A stretch of 33,926 nucleotides of DNA, taken from NCBI GenBank assembly GCA_037131065.1, contig JBAXRT010000011.1:1-33926 (forward strand), in the 5' to 3' direction. This DNA is from JBAXRT01 sp037131065. GTDB taxonomy: Bacteria; Bacteroidota; Bacteroidia; Bacteroidales; FEN-979. The notes below the pieces were generated by a model. It worked only from the letters and a program-made list of their open reading frames with translations, did no database searches and was not told where the DNA came from. The position numbers and the translations under genes were made by a program. Positions 15,531-23,888 of the stretch are shown here, one piece after another. The stretch's first letter is position 1. Each line of letters starts with the position of its first letter.

Positions 15531-17525
15531 TTATGATTCCTCGATCAGATGTATAAGCGGATTACTCACTTCGACCCTGTCGTTCACCGACACATTGATC
15601 TTGTCCACAATTCCCTTAACAGGCGAAAGGATCGAGTTTTCCATTTTCATTGCCTCGATAATAAGCAACACACTGCCTTTTTTTACAGATTCACCTTCAC
15701 TAACATTGATCTTGATTACCTTCCCGGGCATTGGAGAGGTTACGTAATCCTTACCCGTGACCATATGTTCAAAATCAACCTGCAAATGGGATTCAACGAG
15801 ATGATCGAGGCGTTTCATGGTGAAAATGTGGCCGTCACAGTTCAGATGGGTGTTCCCGTCTCCATCTTCAGACAGCACCAGGGAATATTTCCGGCCATCA
15901 ATCTCAAACCCGGCCTTATGGTCATCTCTGATCCATGCTCCAGCCTCATAATTCCTTCCCAGGAACTCAACAACACCTTTGACATCATCATATTTCATCA
16001 GGGTCAGATGATGTTCTGTTCCGTCGACCAGTACTACAGGCCGCATCAGGTCCCTCCAGTATCCGATTGTTTCCCAGAGGGATTTATTCCCGGGAAGGCC
16101 TGAATTTATTCCATTAAGTGTATAGAGAAGGAAGCCGATGACCGGGATATATTTTGGAATATTTTCTTTACCGGATGCAATAGCGGAGATCAATTGCTCC
16201 GTGTGGAGATCGCAAAACCGGGTAGATATCGCGTTGCTGGTAAATTCTCTGCTCTTCAGAAGCTGCTTCAGGTAACTGAGATTCGTTTTGATACCATGGA
16301 TGTGATAACCTTCAAGGGCTTCTTTCATCCTGGCTGTTGCCACTTCTCTTGTTTCACCCCAAACGATCAGTTTGCTGATCATAGGATCAAAAAGGCTCAT
16401 GATCTCAGTCTTTCCTGATATCCCTGTATCTATTCTGATTCCTTCTGATTCCGGTTCCACGTAAAGGGTCATCTTCCCTGGCGAGGGCAGGAAACTGTTC
16501 ATCGGGTCTTCCGCATATATCCTGCATTCAATGGCATGGCCATGCTGACAGATTTCCTTTTGCCTGATCCTCAGCTTTTTTCCAGAAGCGATCAGGATCT
16601 GCTCCTCCACGATATCGATTCCGGTTACCATTTCTGTCACCGGGTGCTCAACCTGGATACGGGTATTCATTTCAAGGAAATAAAAATTCAGATCCCTGTC
16701 AACGAGAAACTCGATGGTGCCTGCGCTGCTGTAACCGATCTCTTTGCCAATCTTCACGGCAGCTTCACATATTCTTGTGCGGACCTCGCCACTGAGGGTG
16801 GGGGAGGGGGATTCTTCTATTATCTTCTGATATCGTCTCTGAATGGAGCACTCCCTCTCAAACAGGTGGATCACATTCCCTGAATGATCTCCAAGGATCT
16901 GGACTTCGATATGACGGGGTTCCTCGATAAACTTTTCAATATAGACCGTCTCGTCGGCAAAGTAAGACTTAGCCTGCCTGCTCGTCGCTTCGATCGCTTC
17001 TTCGAGTTCATTCTCGGCATATACGATCTTCATTCCTTTTCCGCCTCCGCCGGCAGCTGCTTTAAGTAATACCGGGAATCCAAGGGTCCTTGCCCTTTTA
17101 ATCAGTGTTTCCTTTGTCCCGGTGATACCGGCAGTAACCGGTACGCCGGTTTTAACAACAAATTCTCTGGACTCAATTTTGTTGCCCATGACATGCATGG
17201 ATCGTTTGTCGGGCCCAATGAATACAAGGCCGGCCTGGTCACAGGCATCAACAAAGGCGGGATTTTCAGCAAGAAAACCGTAGCCGGGGTGAACTGCGTC
17301 ACAATGGGTGTTTGTTGCAGCTTCAATGATCCGTGGGATATTCAGGTAAGTTTCACTCAGTTCTGCCTCTCCGATACAGAACGATTCGTCGGCAAGCGTG
17401 ATATGGAGTGAATCCCTGTCGGTTTCTGAGTATACAGCAACGGTGAGGATGTCCATTTTTTTCGCTGTACGGATTATTCTGACCGCAATTTCCCCACGGT
17501 TGGCAACAAGAATCTTTTTTATCAT
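15531..17525 (-). CDS. mccA: Methylcrotonyl-CoA carboxylase biotin carboxylase/carrier subunit
   Basis: A 664-residue fusion of biotin carboxylase and biotin carrier domains, the usual length of the alpha subunit of methylcrotonyl- or propionyl-CoA carboxylase. The N-terminus KKILVANRGEIAVRIIRTAK opens the biotin carboxylase domain. The ATP-grasp glycine loop AAAGGGGKGM and MNTRIQVEHPVTEM follow. The C-terminal carrier domain ends with EAMKMEN, placing the biotinyl lysine at K627. The operon context (hydratase, HMG-CoA lyase, MccB) favours methylcrotonyl-CoA as substrate over acetyl- or propionyl-CoA. The start overlaps the stop of the hydratase gene by 4 nt (ATGA), typical of translational coupling. 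A matching gene symbol (liuD) is used in Pseudomonas. Confidence 0.9.
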   Translation of the reverse strand: MIKKILVANRGEIAVRIIRTAKKMDILTVAVYSETDRDSLHITLADESFCIGEAELSETYLNIPRIIEAATNTHCDAVHPGYGFLAENPAFVDACDQAGLVFIGPDKRSMHVMGNKIESREFVVKTGVPVTAGITGTKETLIKRARTLGFPVLLKAAAGGGGKGMKIVYAENELEEAIEATSRQAKSYFADETVYIEKFIEEPRHIEVQILGDHSGNVIHLFERECSIQRRYQKIIEESPSPTLSGEVRTRICEAAVKIGKEIGYSSAGTIEFLVDRDLNFYFLEMNTRIQVEHPVTEMVTGIDIVEEQILIASGKKLRIRQKEICQHGHAIECRIYAEDPMNSFLPSPGKMTLYVEPESEGIRIDTGISGKTEIMSLFDPMISKLIVWGETREVATARMKEALEGYHIHGIKTNLSYLKQLLKSREFTSNAISTRFCDLHTEQLISAIASGKENIPKYIPVIGFLLYTLNGINSGLPGNKSLWETIGYWRDLMRPVVLVDGTEHHLTLMKYDDVKGVVEFLGRNYEAGAWIRDDHKAGFEIDGRKYSLVLSEDGDGNTHLNCDGHIFTMKRLDHLVESHLQVDFEHMVTGKDYVTSPMPGKVIKINVSEGESVKKGSVLLIIEAMKMENSILSPVKGIVDKINVSVNDRVEVSNPLIHLIEES

Positions 17526-18307
17526 CTGATCCAGCCCGGTTTTCTTTTTTCCAAAAATGCTTTCATTCCCTCTTGTCCCTCTTCGCTGACTCTCAAATCA
17601 GCGATCATTCTGGCAGTGAAATCATAGGCTTCTGAAAGCGAGAGGTTGTTACTGACCTCAAAGATGAGGGTTTTACATTGACTCATGGCCTTTGGCCCGC
17701 TTGTTCTGATCATGGGAAGGATTTCCTCGACAGCAAGATCAAGATTTCCGGCCGGGAATGATTTGTTGACCAGGTGAAAGGCCTCTGCTTCCCTGCCGCT
17801 GAACCTTCTGCCCGTCAGCATCAGTTCCCTGGCTTTGTATTCACCAACCCGCTTTATAATGTATGGAGAGATACATGCAGGGACGATCCCTATTTTAACT
17901 TCACTTAAAGAAAAGACCGCATCCTCGGTGCAGTAAGCAAGATCACAGGCGGCAAGCAGTCCGTTGGCTCCTCCGAGGGACGATCCGTGAACAAGGGCAA
18001 TCGTTGGTTTTCCGCAGGAATAGATAGTATAAAAGCATTCGGAGAGCAGAAGACTTTCACGGTAATTTTGCTCTGAGTCATTGTTTACGCCTTCTTTGAG
18101 CCAATTAAGGTCGACACCTGCACAAAATGACTTGCCTCGGCCGCGCAGAATGATGCAGAGGATCTCATCCTGGTCAAAGTGCTCGAAACAATCGGTCAGT
18201 TCGATGAGCATCATCTCATTGAAGGCGTTGTGCTTTTCCTGACGGTTCAGCCAGACGGTACAAACCTGGTCGATGATCTCAATTTCAATGGTCTGATAAT
18301 TCTTCAT
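17522..18307 (-). CDS. liuC: Methylglutaconyl-CoA hydratase (enoyl-CoA hydratase family)
   Basis: A 261-residue crotonase-fold protein. The oxyanion-hole segments GKSFCAGVDLNWL and HGSSLGGANGLLAACD are present. The second catalytic glutamate is kept in SLSEVKIGIVPACISP, while the first is replaced (glycine region GANGL), as in the LiuC-type bacterial subfamily (GALGL...SEVRIGLAPAVISP). It would hydrate 3-methylglutaconyl-CoA to HMG-CoA. The frame is open upstream to 18466, but that part overlaps the carboxyltransferase gene and has no family sequence. The ATG at MKNYQTIEIE, 4 bp after the carboxyltransferase stop, is used. Its own stop overlaps the mccA start. Confidence 0.9.
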   Translation of the reverse strand: MKNYQTIEIEIIDQVCTVWLNRQEKHNAFNEMMLIELTDCFEHFDQDEILCIILRGRGKSFCAGVDLNWLKEGVNNDSEQNYRESLLLSECFYTIYSCGKPTIALVHGSSLGGANGLLAACDLAYCTEDAVFSLSEVKIGIVPACISPYIIKRVGEYKARELMLTGRRFSGREAEAFHLVNKSFPAGNLDLAVEEILPMIRTSGPKAMSQCKTLIFEVSNNLSLSEAYDFTARMIADLRVSEEGQEGMKAFLEKRKPGWIR

Positions 18308-18311
18308 GCTT

Positions 18312-19919
18312 TTACATTCTAAAGACCCCGTATTGGGTTTTCTTGTATTCTTTGTTTTGTGAGATGGCAATGGCAAGTCCCAGAACCTTTCTTGTGTCGG
18401 CAGGGTCGATGATCCCGTCATCCCACAACCGGGCTGTGCTGTAATAGGCCGATCCCTCCTCCTCATATTTCTTCAGGATGCTCTGGCGAAGCTTTTCCCG
18501 TTCTTCCCCGGTGAAAGTCCTGCCGCTTGCTTTCAGCTGCTCCTCTTTCACCGTTGTAAGGACGCCGGCGGCCTGTTCCCCTCCCATTACAGAGATCTTT
18601 GAATTGGGATACATGAAAAGGAATCTTGGTTCATATGCCCTTCCTGCCATCGCATAATTCCCTGCACCGAAAGATCCGCCGAAGATAAGCGTGAATTTAG
18701 GGACATCGGCGTTGGCAACCGCGTGTACGAACTTGGCCCCGTCGCGCGCAATTCCCTCCCGTTCATATTTTTTCCCAACGATGAAACCAGTGATATTCTG
18801 GAGAAAAAGGATAGGGATATTCCTGGAGGTGCAAAGTTGTACAAAATGGGCTCCTTTCAGCGCGGTTTCGCTGAACAGCACACCATTGTTCGCCAGGATC
18901 CCGACAGGATATCCCATGATTCTTGAAAACCCTGTGACAAGCGTCGGCGCATACCGGGCCTTAAACTCATGGAACAGGCTTCCGTCTACAACCCGTGCAA
19001 TGATCTCATGCGAATCCACAGGTTTTCTGAAATCGAGCGGGAGGATGCCGTAGAGTTCTTCAGGATCATAAAGCGGTTCCAAGATAGGGGTGGTCTCAAG
19101 TTTCTGGTATTCATGCCGCTGGATTGATTCAAAAATATTCCTGCATATCTGGATCGCATGAACATCATTTTCGGCAAGGTGATCGGCAACTCCCGAGATG
19201 GAGGTATGGACTTCGGCGCCTCCGAGCTCTTCAGCTGTCACCTCTTCTCCGGTGGCGGCTTTCACAAGGGGAGGGCCTCCGATAAAAATCGTACCCTGGT
19301 TACGGACGATGATGGTTTCGTCGCTCATGGCAGGCACGTAAGCACCACCTGCTGTGCATGATCCCATGACCACGGCAATCTGAGGAATACCAAGGGATGA
19401 CAGTCTTGCCTGGTTGAAGAAAAACCTACCGAAGTCGTACTTGTCGGGAAAAACATTGGCCTGTTCTGGAAGGAAGACGCCACCCGAATCAACCATATAT
19501 ACACAGGGCAGGCGGTTTTCCATTGCAACTTCCTGTGCCCTGACATGTTTCTTGATGGTTTCCTTTACATATGTCCCGCCTTTGACAGTGGCGTCATTTG
19601 CCACGATCACAGTCTCCTTGCCATGAATAACCCCGATGCCCGTTATAATCCCGGCAGAAGGAAACTCATTGTTGTAAAGTCCGTTTGCAGCCAGGGCCGA
19701 GAGTTCTATAAATGGGGTATTCTTGTCGAGAAGCAAGTCGATCCGTTCACGGGCGAGAAGTTTTCCACGCTCTTTATGCCTTTTAACTGCTGCCTCCGGG
19801 CCTCCCTGACGTACATCAGCAAGTTTCTGTTTAAAAGCGGAAAGCAGTGACATGAATTCTTCCTTATTCCGGAGAAACGCTTCGCTTTTAGTATCAATTT
19901 TACTTTCAATCCTGAACAT
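18312..19919 (-). CDS. mccB: Methylcrotonyl-CoA carboxylase carboxyltransferase subunit
   Basis: A 535-residue carboxyltransferase beta subunit. The sequence follows MccB closely: KRHKERGKLLARERIDLLLD near the N-terminus, FIELS, then GGVFLPEQANVFPDK, which in acyl-CoA carboxylases distinguishes methylcrotonyl-type enzymes, and MGSCTAGGAYVPAMSDE. The C-terminal half has NITGFIVGKKYEREGIARDGAK and GGSFGAGNYAMAGRAY. It transfers carboxyl from biotin to methylcrotonyl-CoA. It is the first gene of the operon, and the ATG at 19917-19919 is the only good start. It is divergent from the relA-type gene, with a 121-bp promoter region between. Confidence 0.95.
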   Translation of the reverse strand: MFRIESKIDTKSEAFLRNKEEFMSLLSAFKQKLADVRQGGPEAAVKRHKERGKLLARERIDLLLDKNTPFIELSALAANGLYNNEFPSAGIITGIGVIHGKETVIVANDATVKGGTYVKETIKKHVRAQEVAMENRLPCVYMVDSGGVFLPEQANVFPDKYDFGRFFFNQARLSSLGIPQIAVVMGSCTAGGAYVPAMSDETIIVRNQGTIFIGGPPLVKAATGEEVTAEELGGAEVHTSISGVADHLAENDVHAIQICRNIFESIQRHEYQKLETTPILEPLYDPEELYGILPLDFRKPVDSHEIIARVVDGSLFHEFKARYAPTLVTGFSRIMGYPVGILANNGVLFSETALKGAHFVQLCTSRNIPILFLQNITGFIVGKKYEREGIARDGAKFVHAVANADVPKFTLIFGGSFGAGNYAMAGRAYEPRFLFMYPNSKISVMGGEQAAGVLTTVKEEQLKASGRTFTGEEREKLRQSILKKYEEEGSAYYSTARLWDDGIIDPADTRKVLGLAIAISQNKEYKKTQYGVFRM

Positions 19920-19948
19920 GGGTTGTCTGGATGATATTATAATCTAAT

Positions 19949-19956
19949 AAAAGTTA
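19949..19956 (-). promoter_or_regulatory. Weak -7 candidate for the leucine-degradation operon
   Basis: The minus strand reads TAACTTTT, one base off TAnnTTTG, 29 nt upstream of the mccB ATG. The surrounding 121-bp intergenic region is AT-rich and shared with the divergent relA-type gene. I see no clear operator. Confidence 0.25.
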
Positions 19957-20009
19957 AGTATGTATATTTTTACATAAGAGACCCTAAAATTAAGAATAAT
20001 TCTAATTTG

Positions 20010-20017
20010 TAACTTTG
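20010..20017 (+). promoter_or_regulatory. Bacteroidota-type -7 box for the relA-type gene
   Basis: TAACTTTG is a full match to TAnnTTTG, 23 nt upstream of the ATG at 20041. A near match (TAATTTG, one base short) precedes it at 20004-20010. Confidence 0.5.
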
Positions 20018-20040
20018 CATTTCAAAAATAACCAGCCGGA

Positions 20041-22005
20041 ATGGCAGAAACTGCTGATAATCGAGATATTGCAACCGTTCTGAAAAAGTTATCGGACCGG
20101 GGACTATCCCCTGAGGAGCAGGAACCCGTCATTCGTGCATTTAACTTGTTGTCAGCCCAATGTAATAAAGATGGCAAACCCTATGAGATGAACCGCGCAC
20201 GAGGCATTGCCGCTATCATTGTGGAAGAGATTTATCTCGGAGGGAAGGCAGTTACATCACAGCTTCTCATAAATCTTTACGAACGAAATATCATTGGTGA
20301 TGAGCAGATCCTGACCGGGTTTGGCTCTTCTGTTTTGGAAATCCTCAGAGGCTTAAGAAAAATTAACAACCTTGACACGAAACAATTCAAAACAAATGCC
20401 GAGAATTTTATAAGGTTGATGCTTACCCTTTCGGATGATATCAGCATCATACTGCTACACCTGGGTCAGCGGATCTATGATATACGGCACATCGAAGATT
20501 TGCCTGAGGAAAAACGGGGAGTCCTGGCCGAAGAAGCGTCGCTGCTCTACACGCCCCTTGCACACAGGATAGGGCTTTACAGAATAAAAACGGAACTCGA
20601 GGACCGTGTACTTCTTCACAGAGAACCGGAAATATTTTCCGGGATTGACCAGAAACTTAAGGATATCAGCAGGGAACTGGAGGCCTACGCTGCCGGTTTT
20701 ATCCTCCCTATTGAACGCCGGCTGAAAGAGAATGGGTTTGTTGCCGAGATCAGGAGCCGGGTGAAATCTGTCTCTTCCATCTGGAAGAAAATGCAGAAAC
20801 AGCAGGTGGAGTTCGACAAGGTCTATGATCTTTTTGCCATCAGGATCATCCTCAGCAATACGATAGAAAGTGAACAATCAGATTGCTGGAAGGTTTACTC
20901 TCTTGTGACCGACATATACTCTCCCAATCCCAAAAGGTTGAGGGACTGGATATCTTTCCCGAAGTCCAACGGATATGAGTCTCTTCATGCAACCGTCGTT
21001 GGACCATCGGGGAGATGGGTCGAAATCCAGGTCCGGACAAAAAGGATGGATGAGGTTGCCGAGAACGGTTTTGCGGCACACTGGAAGTACAAGGCAGGTG
21101 AAAAACCGGACGCCCGCTCCTCCATGTTTGCCGTTATTCGAGAACTGCTTGAGAAACCCGGAAAGGCGTCGAACGAAATTGTTGTTACTGCGGATAAAAA
21201 GGCCCTCTATTCAGATGAGATATTCATCTTTACTCCAAAGGGCGATTTGAAAAAGCTGAAGGCTGGTTATTCGGTTCTCGATTTTGCCTGGGAGATCCAT
21301 ACCAAGGTGGGTTCGACATGCACCGGTGCTGTGGTGAATGGGAAGATGGTCCCCTTGAAATATATTCTCCGGAATGGCGATTCTGTTAAGATTCTTACCT
21401 CCAGGAACCAGAAACCCAATCCCGGATGGCTGGATATTGTCAAAAGTCCCCGGACCATTGCACGTATCAAGCATGCACTGAAAATGGAGACCTACAGGGA
21501 TTCTGAGGTTGGTAAGGAGATCATCAAGCATAAACTAAATGCACTTGGAAAGGATCTGACTGATCCAATCATCAACCTCCTGATTGATGCATTCGGGTGC
21601 GAGCACGTTCTCGATCTTTATCAGAAATTCGGCGAAGGGAAGATCGATCCGTTGAAGATCAAGAAGGTTCTTAACTCACCAGAACCTGTTCCTGAAGTTC
21701 ACCGGACAAGTGAAAATGCATTCCCGGAAAGGGTCTCTGAGGTCCTGACCGGCAGGGAGGATTTTGTTATTATCGATCCTTCCATCCGGTCCATTCACTA
21801 CCAGTTTGCAAAATGCTGCAATCCTGTCCCGGATCACCCTATCTTTGCATTTGTAAGTGTTTCACAGGGTATAAAGATTCACCATACTACATGTCATAAT
21901 GCCTACCAGCTGGTTACACGATATCCATACCGGATATTGGAAGCAAGGTGGAAGGAACCCATGAAAAGAGAAGAAAAAAAAGATGGAGCCCGTTCCAGTC
22001 ATTAA
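20041..22005 (+). CDS. RelA/SpoT-family (p)ppGpp synthetase with inactive hydrolase domain and no ACT domain
   Basis: A 654-residue long RSH protein. The N-terminal HD hydrolase domain has lost its metal ligands: the PYxxHP histidine is N51, HD is I77-N78, ED is E81-R82, and the LADR aspartate is Q143 in LGQR. The synthetase domain looks intact: YDLFAIRI with D263, the G-loop FPKSNGYESLHATV, and VEIQVRT with E328. A TGS domain follows (about 390-460). Near the C-terminus is the CC-type zinc-finger segment with adjacent cysteines and HHTTCH. The protein then ends, without the ACT/RRM domain of full-length Rel. It is therefore best read as a monofunctional RelA-like synthetase. Its 3' end overlaps the ABC ATPase gene by 23 nt. 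Confidence 0.92.
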   Translation: MAETADNRDIATVLKKLSDRGLSPEEQEPVIRAFNLLSAQCNKDGKPYEMNRARGIAAIIVEEIYLGGKAVTSQLLINLYERNIIGDEQILTGFGSSVLEILRGLRKINNLDTKQFKTNAENFIRLMLTLSDDISIILLHLGQRIYDIRHIEDLPEEKRGVLAEEASLLYTPLAHRIGLYRIKTELEDRVLLHREPEIFSGIDQKLKDISRELEAYAAGFILPIERRLKENGFVAEIRSRVKSVSSIWKKMQKQQVEFDKVYDLFAIRIILSNTIESEQSDCWKVYSLVTDIYSPNPKRLRDWISFPKSNGYESLHATVVGPSGRWVEIQVRTKRMDEVAENGFAAHWKYKAGEKPDARSSMFAVIRELLEKPGKASNEIVVTADKKALYSDEIFIFTPKGDLKKLKAGYSVLDFAWEIHTKVGSTCTGAVVNGKMVPLKYILRNGDSVKILTSRNQKPNPGWLDIVKSPRTIARIKHALKMETYRDSEVGKEIIKHKLNALGKDLTDPIINLLIDAFGCEHVLDLYQKFGEGKIDPLKIKKVLNSPEPVPEVHRTSENAFPERVSEVLTGREDFVIIDPSIRSIHYQFAKCCNPVPDHPIFAFVSVSQGIKIHHTTCHNAYQLVTRYPYRILEARWKEPMKREEKKDGARSSH

Positions 22006-22750
22006 GGTCAGAGATGTTTATAAATCGTTTAAGACTGTTCACGCGGTCAGGGGAATTGATCTGAGTATCGGATCCGGACAGTTTGTAGCGATCTTGGGCC
22101 CGAATGGTGCGGGAAAAACGACGTTGGTTGAGATGATCGAAGGGATGCAAACTCCGGACAAGGGAGAGATCCTCATCGAGAACAGACCCTGGAAGGGGAA
22201 TGAGGCCTACCTGCGACGCATCCTGGGGTTATCTCTGCAGGAGACCCGTTTTATCGATAAACTGACTGTATGGGAAACGCTCCGACTCTTTGCAAGTTTT
22301 TTTAAAATAGGGAAAGATCGGTGCGATGAGGTGTTGCACCTGATCGGGCTTGAGGAAAAACGGAAAGCCTGGGTGGTAAACCTTTCGGGGGGGCAGAGGC
22401 AGCGCCTCGCCCTGGGGATCTCGCTGATCAATAACCCGAAGATACTGCTGCTCGATGAACCGACGACAGGCCTTGATCCGAATGCAAGGCACGAGGTCTG
22501 GTCTATTCTCCGGCAATTGAAAGAGTCGTCGCATACTTCGATGATCCTTACAACGCATTACATGGAGGAGGCAGAACAATTATGTGACTACATCATCATC
22601 ATCGACCACGGAAAGATTTTGAAGGAGGGGACCCTTGATCAGTTGTTGGGGGAGGTTCCTGCGGATGTCAGGGAGAGCAATCACCGGAGCAGGAAGACTA
22701 CCCTGGATGACCTTTTTATCTCATTAACCGGACGCCATTTGAATGAGTAA
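21983..22750 (+). CDS. ABC transporter ATP-binding protein
   Basis: A 255-residue ABC ATPase. Walker A is GPNGAGKTT near residue 38, the Q-loop LSLQET follows, the signature is LSGGQRQRLA, and Walker B with its catalytic Glu is ILLLDEPTTGLD; the H-loop is TTHYMEEAE. The subfamily is the ABC-2/drug-export (CcmA/YadG-like) group. The ATG at 21983 overlaps the relA-type stop by 23 nt, and the 3' end overlaps the permease start by 8 nt. The ATPase and permease clearly form one exporter, with translation coupled to the RSH gene. Confidence 0.93.
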   Translation: MEPVPVIKVRDVYKSFKTVHAVRGIDLSIGSGQFVAILGPNGAGKTTLVEMIEGMQTPDKGEILIENRPWKGNEAYLRRILGLSLQETRFIDKLTVWETLRLFASFFKIGKDRCDEVLHLIGLEEKRKAWVVNLSGGQRQRLALGISLINNPKILLLDEPTTGLDPNARHEVWSILRQLKESSHTSMILTTHYMEEAEQLCDYIIIIDHGKILKEGTLDQLLGEVPADVRESNHRSRKTTLDDLFISLTGRHLNE

Positions 22751-23888
22751 GTTCTGGATCAATAGCCAACTGTATCACCTGATACTAGCCAATGTCAGGG
22801 ACCTGATTCGCGAGCCGGGAGTCCTTTTCTGGGGCACGGTCTTCCCCGTCCTCATGTCGCTGGGACTGGGCATCGCTTTCATGAGCAATAAAGAGGTCAT
22901 AATCAATATTGCGGTGATTGGTGAGAAACATCTCTTCGAGGAAAAATCCGACAGCTCATCCCTCATTTGCGATTTCCTGAACAGGAATAAGGCCGTTACC
23001 GTGAGATCGGAGGAGGGAGGGATTTACAGGAAATTTGTTTTAAAGGATGAAAAACTGGGCAATACGATCTTCCTGTTTCACGGTCTGGACTGGAATCAGT
23101 CGATGATCCTGCTCAAAAGGGGCAATCTGAATATGATCATTGACGAAGTGCAGGGTAAGATCCAGTATCATTTTGATCCGAGGAACCCGGATGCACAGCT
23201 TTCCTATTTGAAACTGTCGAAAATCCTGGATGATCCCGGGAACAGACCCGTGGTCAGTGAGCAGGAAATAAGACCTCTTACCGTCACCGGTACGCGGTAC
23301 ATCGATTTTCTGGTGCCCGGACTGATTGCCATGGGCATCATGATGTCCACGCTCTGGGGAGTCAGCTACAGTATTATTGAAACCCGGTCGAAAAAGCTTC
23401 TTCGAAGGATGGTTGCGACCCCCATGAAGAGATCAAACTTTTTGATTGCACTGATCACCATAAGGGTCGCCTTGAATTTTTTTGAAGGATTGGTGCTTTT
23501 CCTTTTCGCGCACTTTGTTTTCGGCATTTCCATAACAGGCAACCCAATTGCCCTCATTTTTCTGTTCATTGCAGGGAATATGGCCTTTGCAGGAATCTCA
23601 ATCCTCTGTTCATCAAATACGGCTAAAACTGAGATTGGGAACGGCCTGATCAACGCGATCAGCATGCCCATGATGGTCCTCTCTGGTATTTTCTTCAGCT
23701 ATCATAATTTCCCGGACTGGAGCATTCCGGTAATCAGGATGTTTCCGCTTACCATGCTGGCCGATGGGATGAGGAGTATTTTTATCGAAGGAGCAGGGTT
23801 TACCGAGGTGATCATTCCTATAGTGATCCTTTCAGGTACAGGTATCCTCCTTTTCCTGTCTGGACTCAAAATTTTTAAATGGCACTGA
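22743..23888 (+). CDS. ABC-2 type transporter permease
   Basis: A 381-residue ABC-2 permease. The layout is an N-terminal helix (about 27-48), a large extracytoplasmic domain (about 50-190), and a C-terminal block of five or six helices starting at FLVPGLIAMGIMMS. Following that is the RRMVATPMKRSNF loop, typical of ABC-2 exporters of the YhhJ/NodJ type. Substrates of this group range from drugs to lipids; nothing here fixes it. It overlaps the ATPase gene and also overlaps, tail to tail by 14 bp, the last gene of the Hdr-like cluster on the other strand. Confidence 0.9.
   Translation: MSKFWINSQLYHLILANVRDLIREPGVLFWGTVFPVLMSLGLGIAFMSNKEVIINIAVIGEKHLFEEKSDSSSLICDFLNRNKAVTVRSEEGGIYRKFVLKDEKLGNTIFLFHGLDWNQSMILLKRGNLNMIIDEVQGKIQYHFDPRNPDAQLSYLKLSKILDDPGNRPVVSEQEIRPLTVTGTRYIDFLVPGLIAMGIMMSTLWGVSYSIIETRSKKLLRRMVATPMKRSNFLIALITIRVALNFFEGLVLFLFAHFVFGISITGNPIALIFLFIAGNMAFAGISILCSSNTAKTEIGNGLINAISMPMMVLSGIFFSYHNFPDWSIPVIRMFPLTMLADGMRSIFIEGAGFTEVIIPIVILSGTGILLFLSGLKIFKWH

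Noticed and set aside
18308..18466. N-terminal extension of the enoyl-CoA hydratase
   Set aside because: It overlaps the end of mccB in another frame and lacks crotonase sequence; the ATG 4 bp after the mccB stop fits the family start.
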